Source: Actinomycetes bacterium (GTDB lineage: Bacteria > Actinomycetota > Acidimicrobiia > Acidimicrobiales > RAAP-2). Taken from it: DNA of 43,969 nt. A program made the translations under genes and the position numbers. This document shows positions 43,687 through 43,969 of this stretch, one piece after another. Each line of letters starts with the position of its first letter. Positions within the stretch are counted from its first letter, which is position 1. The notes below the pieces were generated by a model that was given only the letters and a program-made list of their open reading frames with translations, searched no databases and had not been told where the DNA came from. The stretch lies in NCBI GenBank assembly GCA_021845725.1, contig JAJZVL010000021.1, forward strand, positions 1 to 43,969, given 5' to 3'.

Positions 43687-43763
43687 GCCCCGGCGGCCTG
43701 CCGCGCGCCCGGCCCTGCGCGGCGGTTCTGGCGTCGCCGTGGGCGGTGGTCCTGGCTTTCTCC
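43687..43763 (-). repeat. Right terminal inverted repeat
   Basis: 77 bases whose reverse complement begins GGAGAAAGCCAGGACCACCG and matches 23834-23909 with one extra G. The outermost base is 43763, directly before the right target-site copy. Confidence 0.95.
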
Positions 43764-43777
43764 GAGTTCCGTATTCG
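43763..43777 (+). repeat. Right target-site duplication
   Basis: CGAGTTCCGTATTCG, identical to 23820-23834. It is followed by AACTCGG, so in the empty site the sequence forms CGAGTTC-CGTATTC-GAACTCG, a 7-bp inverted repeat with a 7-base loop. The casposon separated the left arm from the right arm. Confidence 0.9.
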
Positions 43778-43969
43778 AACTCGGACACGCTGAAGATGTC
43801 GTCGAAGGGCGACCGGTATGCCTCATGGCAGAGCCGGCCGTGTTTCGTCGAGGCGCTCGAACACCGCGGCGTTGAACTGCTTGCGGGTGCGGTCGCTGGC
43901 CTTGCGGTAGGCGTCGGCGCAGCGAGTGGCGAAGGTGGCCGCCAGCTCCAGGATCTCCTGCCACTCGCC
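43764..43969 (-). pseudogene. Large serine recombinase C-terminus, frameshifted and cut off by the casposon
   Basis: Entering from the right edge, the minus strand encodes ILELAATFATRCADAYRKASD and TRKQFNAAVFERLD, the helical C-terminal region of large serine recombinases. That frame stops at 43823-43825. One base over, the frame continues CHEAYRSPFDDIFSVSEFEY and reaches the casposon end, so the gene carries a frameshift before the insertion point. Across the insertion, the left flank continues this second frame (EYGT, then RVGTEGFEPSLKAV) to a stop inside the antisense of the tRNA. It is the integrase-like gene of an older element next to the tRNA, now doubly inactivated. Confidence 0.75.

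Larger units (their letters stand above)
23834..43763. mobile_element. Casposon (Cas1-encoding self-synthesising transposon)
   Basis: An element of about 19.9 kb bounded by terminal inverted repeats beginning GGAGAAAGCCAGGACCACCG and flanked by a 13-15 bp direct duplication. It encodes Cas1 (24905-26683) and a family B DNA polymerase (29754-31856), the two hallmark genes of casposons, together with HNH-like, HTH, helicase and methyltransferase genes. It contains no CRISPR array, cas2, effector genes, or tyrosine/serine integrase, so Cas1 is the obvious integrase. It sits just downstream of a tRNA gene, like several archaeal casposons. It is near the upper end of known casposon sizes because it carries a restriction-modification cargo and extra cassettes. 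Both ends are intact and all core genes are open, so it could be mobile. Confidence 0.93.

Noticed and set aside
23834-43763. CRISPR-Cas locus
   Set aside because: Only cas1 is present. I see no cas2, no effector genes and no series of regularly spaced direct repeats anywhere in the window.
23744-43777. Tyrosine-recombinase genomic island at a tRNA
   Set aside because: The direct repeat does not overlap the tRNA, no tyrosine integrase is encoded inside, and long terminal inverted repeats are not a feature of such islands.
43381-43875. Several Pro/Arg-rich ORFs on both strands of the right end
   Set aside because: They lie in the pyrimidine-biased subterminal region, have no ribosome binding sites and mirror the low-complexity DNA.

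Overview
The window is GC-rich DNA from an actinobacterium. FtsH, two F420 biosynthesis genes (cofD, cofE), a DUF5719-type envelope protein, a BTAD regulator and an L,D-transpeptidase fit Actinomycetota. An Acidimicrobiia-like host is my guess from this combination, not something the sequence proves. The window has two parts: ordinary chromosome (1 to about 23820) and one large mobile element (23834-43763), followed by a scrap of chromosome or older element (43764-43969).

Chromosomal part. It opens inside ftsH. A minus-strand pair follows: a large membrane glycosyltransferase (family 2) coupled to a DUF5719-like exported protein. Next come a small helical protein with a good sigma-70-like promoter, a GDP-6-deoxy-mannose-reductase-like dehydrogenase, and a tightly overlapping minus-strand run of three GT4 glycosyltransferases behind a beta-lactamase-fold hydrolase. 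After an L,D-transpeptidase come glpK-glpD (glycerol catabolism), a gene remnant, and cofD-cofE. A minus-strand cluster (BTAD regulator, membrane protein, sugar-nucleotide pyrophosphorylase, sugar epimerase) leads to a tRNA gene at 23744-23817. The theme is envelope polysaccharide synthesis plus glycerol and F420 metabolism.

Mobile element. The element starts 16 bases past the tRNA 3' end and is about 19.9 kb long. It has near-perfect terminal inverted repeats of 76/77 bp (imperfect similarity continues to roughly 150 bp) and is flanked by a 13-15 bp direct repeat (CGAGTTCCGTATTCG). It encodes a Cas1 protein with its catalytic residues and a C-terminal zinc-binding and HTH extension. It also encodes a family B DNA polymerase with recognisable motifs A and C. 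No cas2, effector genes, CRISPR array, or tyrosine or serine integrase is present inside it. This combination is the definition of a casposon, a self-synthesising transposon that uses Cas1 as its integrase. It is a large, apparently complete bacterial one.

Layout of the casposon: left TIR; an uncharacterised gene; cas1 (minus); an uncharacterised minus-strand gene. From a divergent control region then runs one plus-strand operon whose genes overlap by 4-14 bp: small HTH protein, unknown protein, HNH-like zinc protein, exonuclease-like protein, PolB, DnaB-like helicase, ParB-domain/DNA-methyltransferase fusion and a small ORF. Opposite it lies a minus-strand cargo pair, a single-chain type ISP-like restriction-modification enzyme (about 1685 aa) coupled to a probably frameshifted gene. 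At the right end are two small membrane proteins and a visibly more AT-rich two-gene cassette (STAS-like/HATPase protein plus STAS-like protein), then the right TIR. The plus-strand operon looks like the element's own replication machinery, Cas1 its integrase, and the restriction system its addiction or defence cargo.

Insertion history. Joining the two flanks by removing the element and one copy of the direct repeat restores an open frame from the large-serine-recombinase remnant at the right edge into the antisense of the tRNA. The casposon therefore inserted into the 3' end of an integrase-like gene that already abutted the tRNA, giving nested mobile elements.
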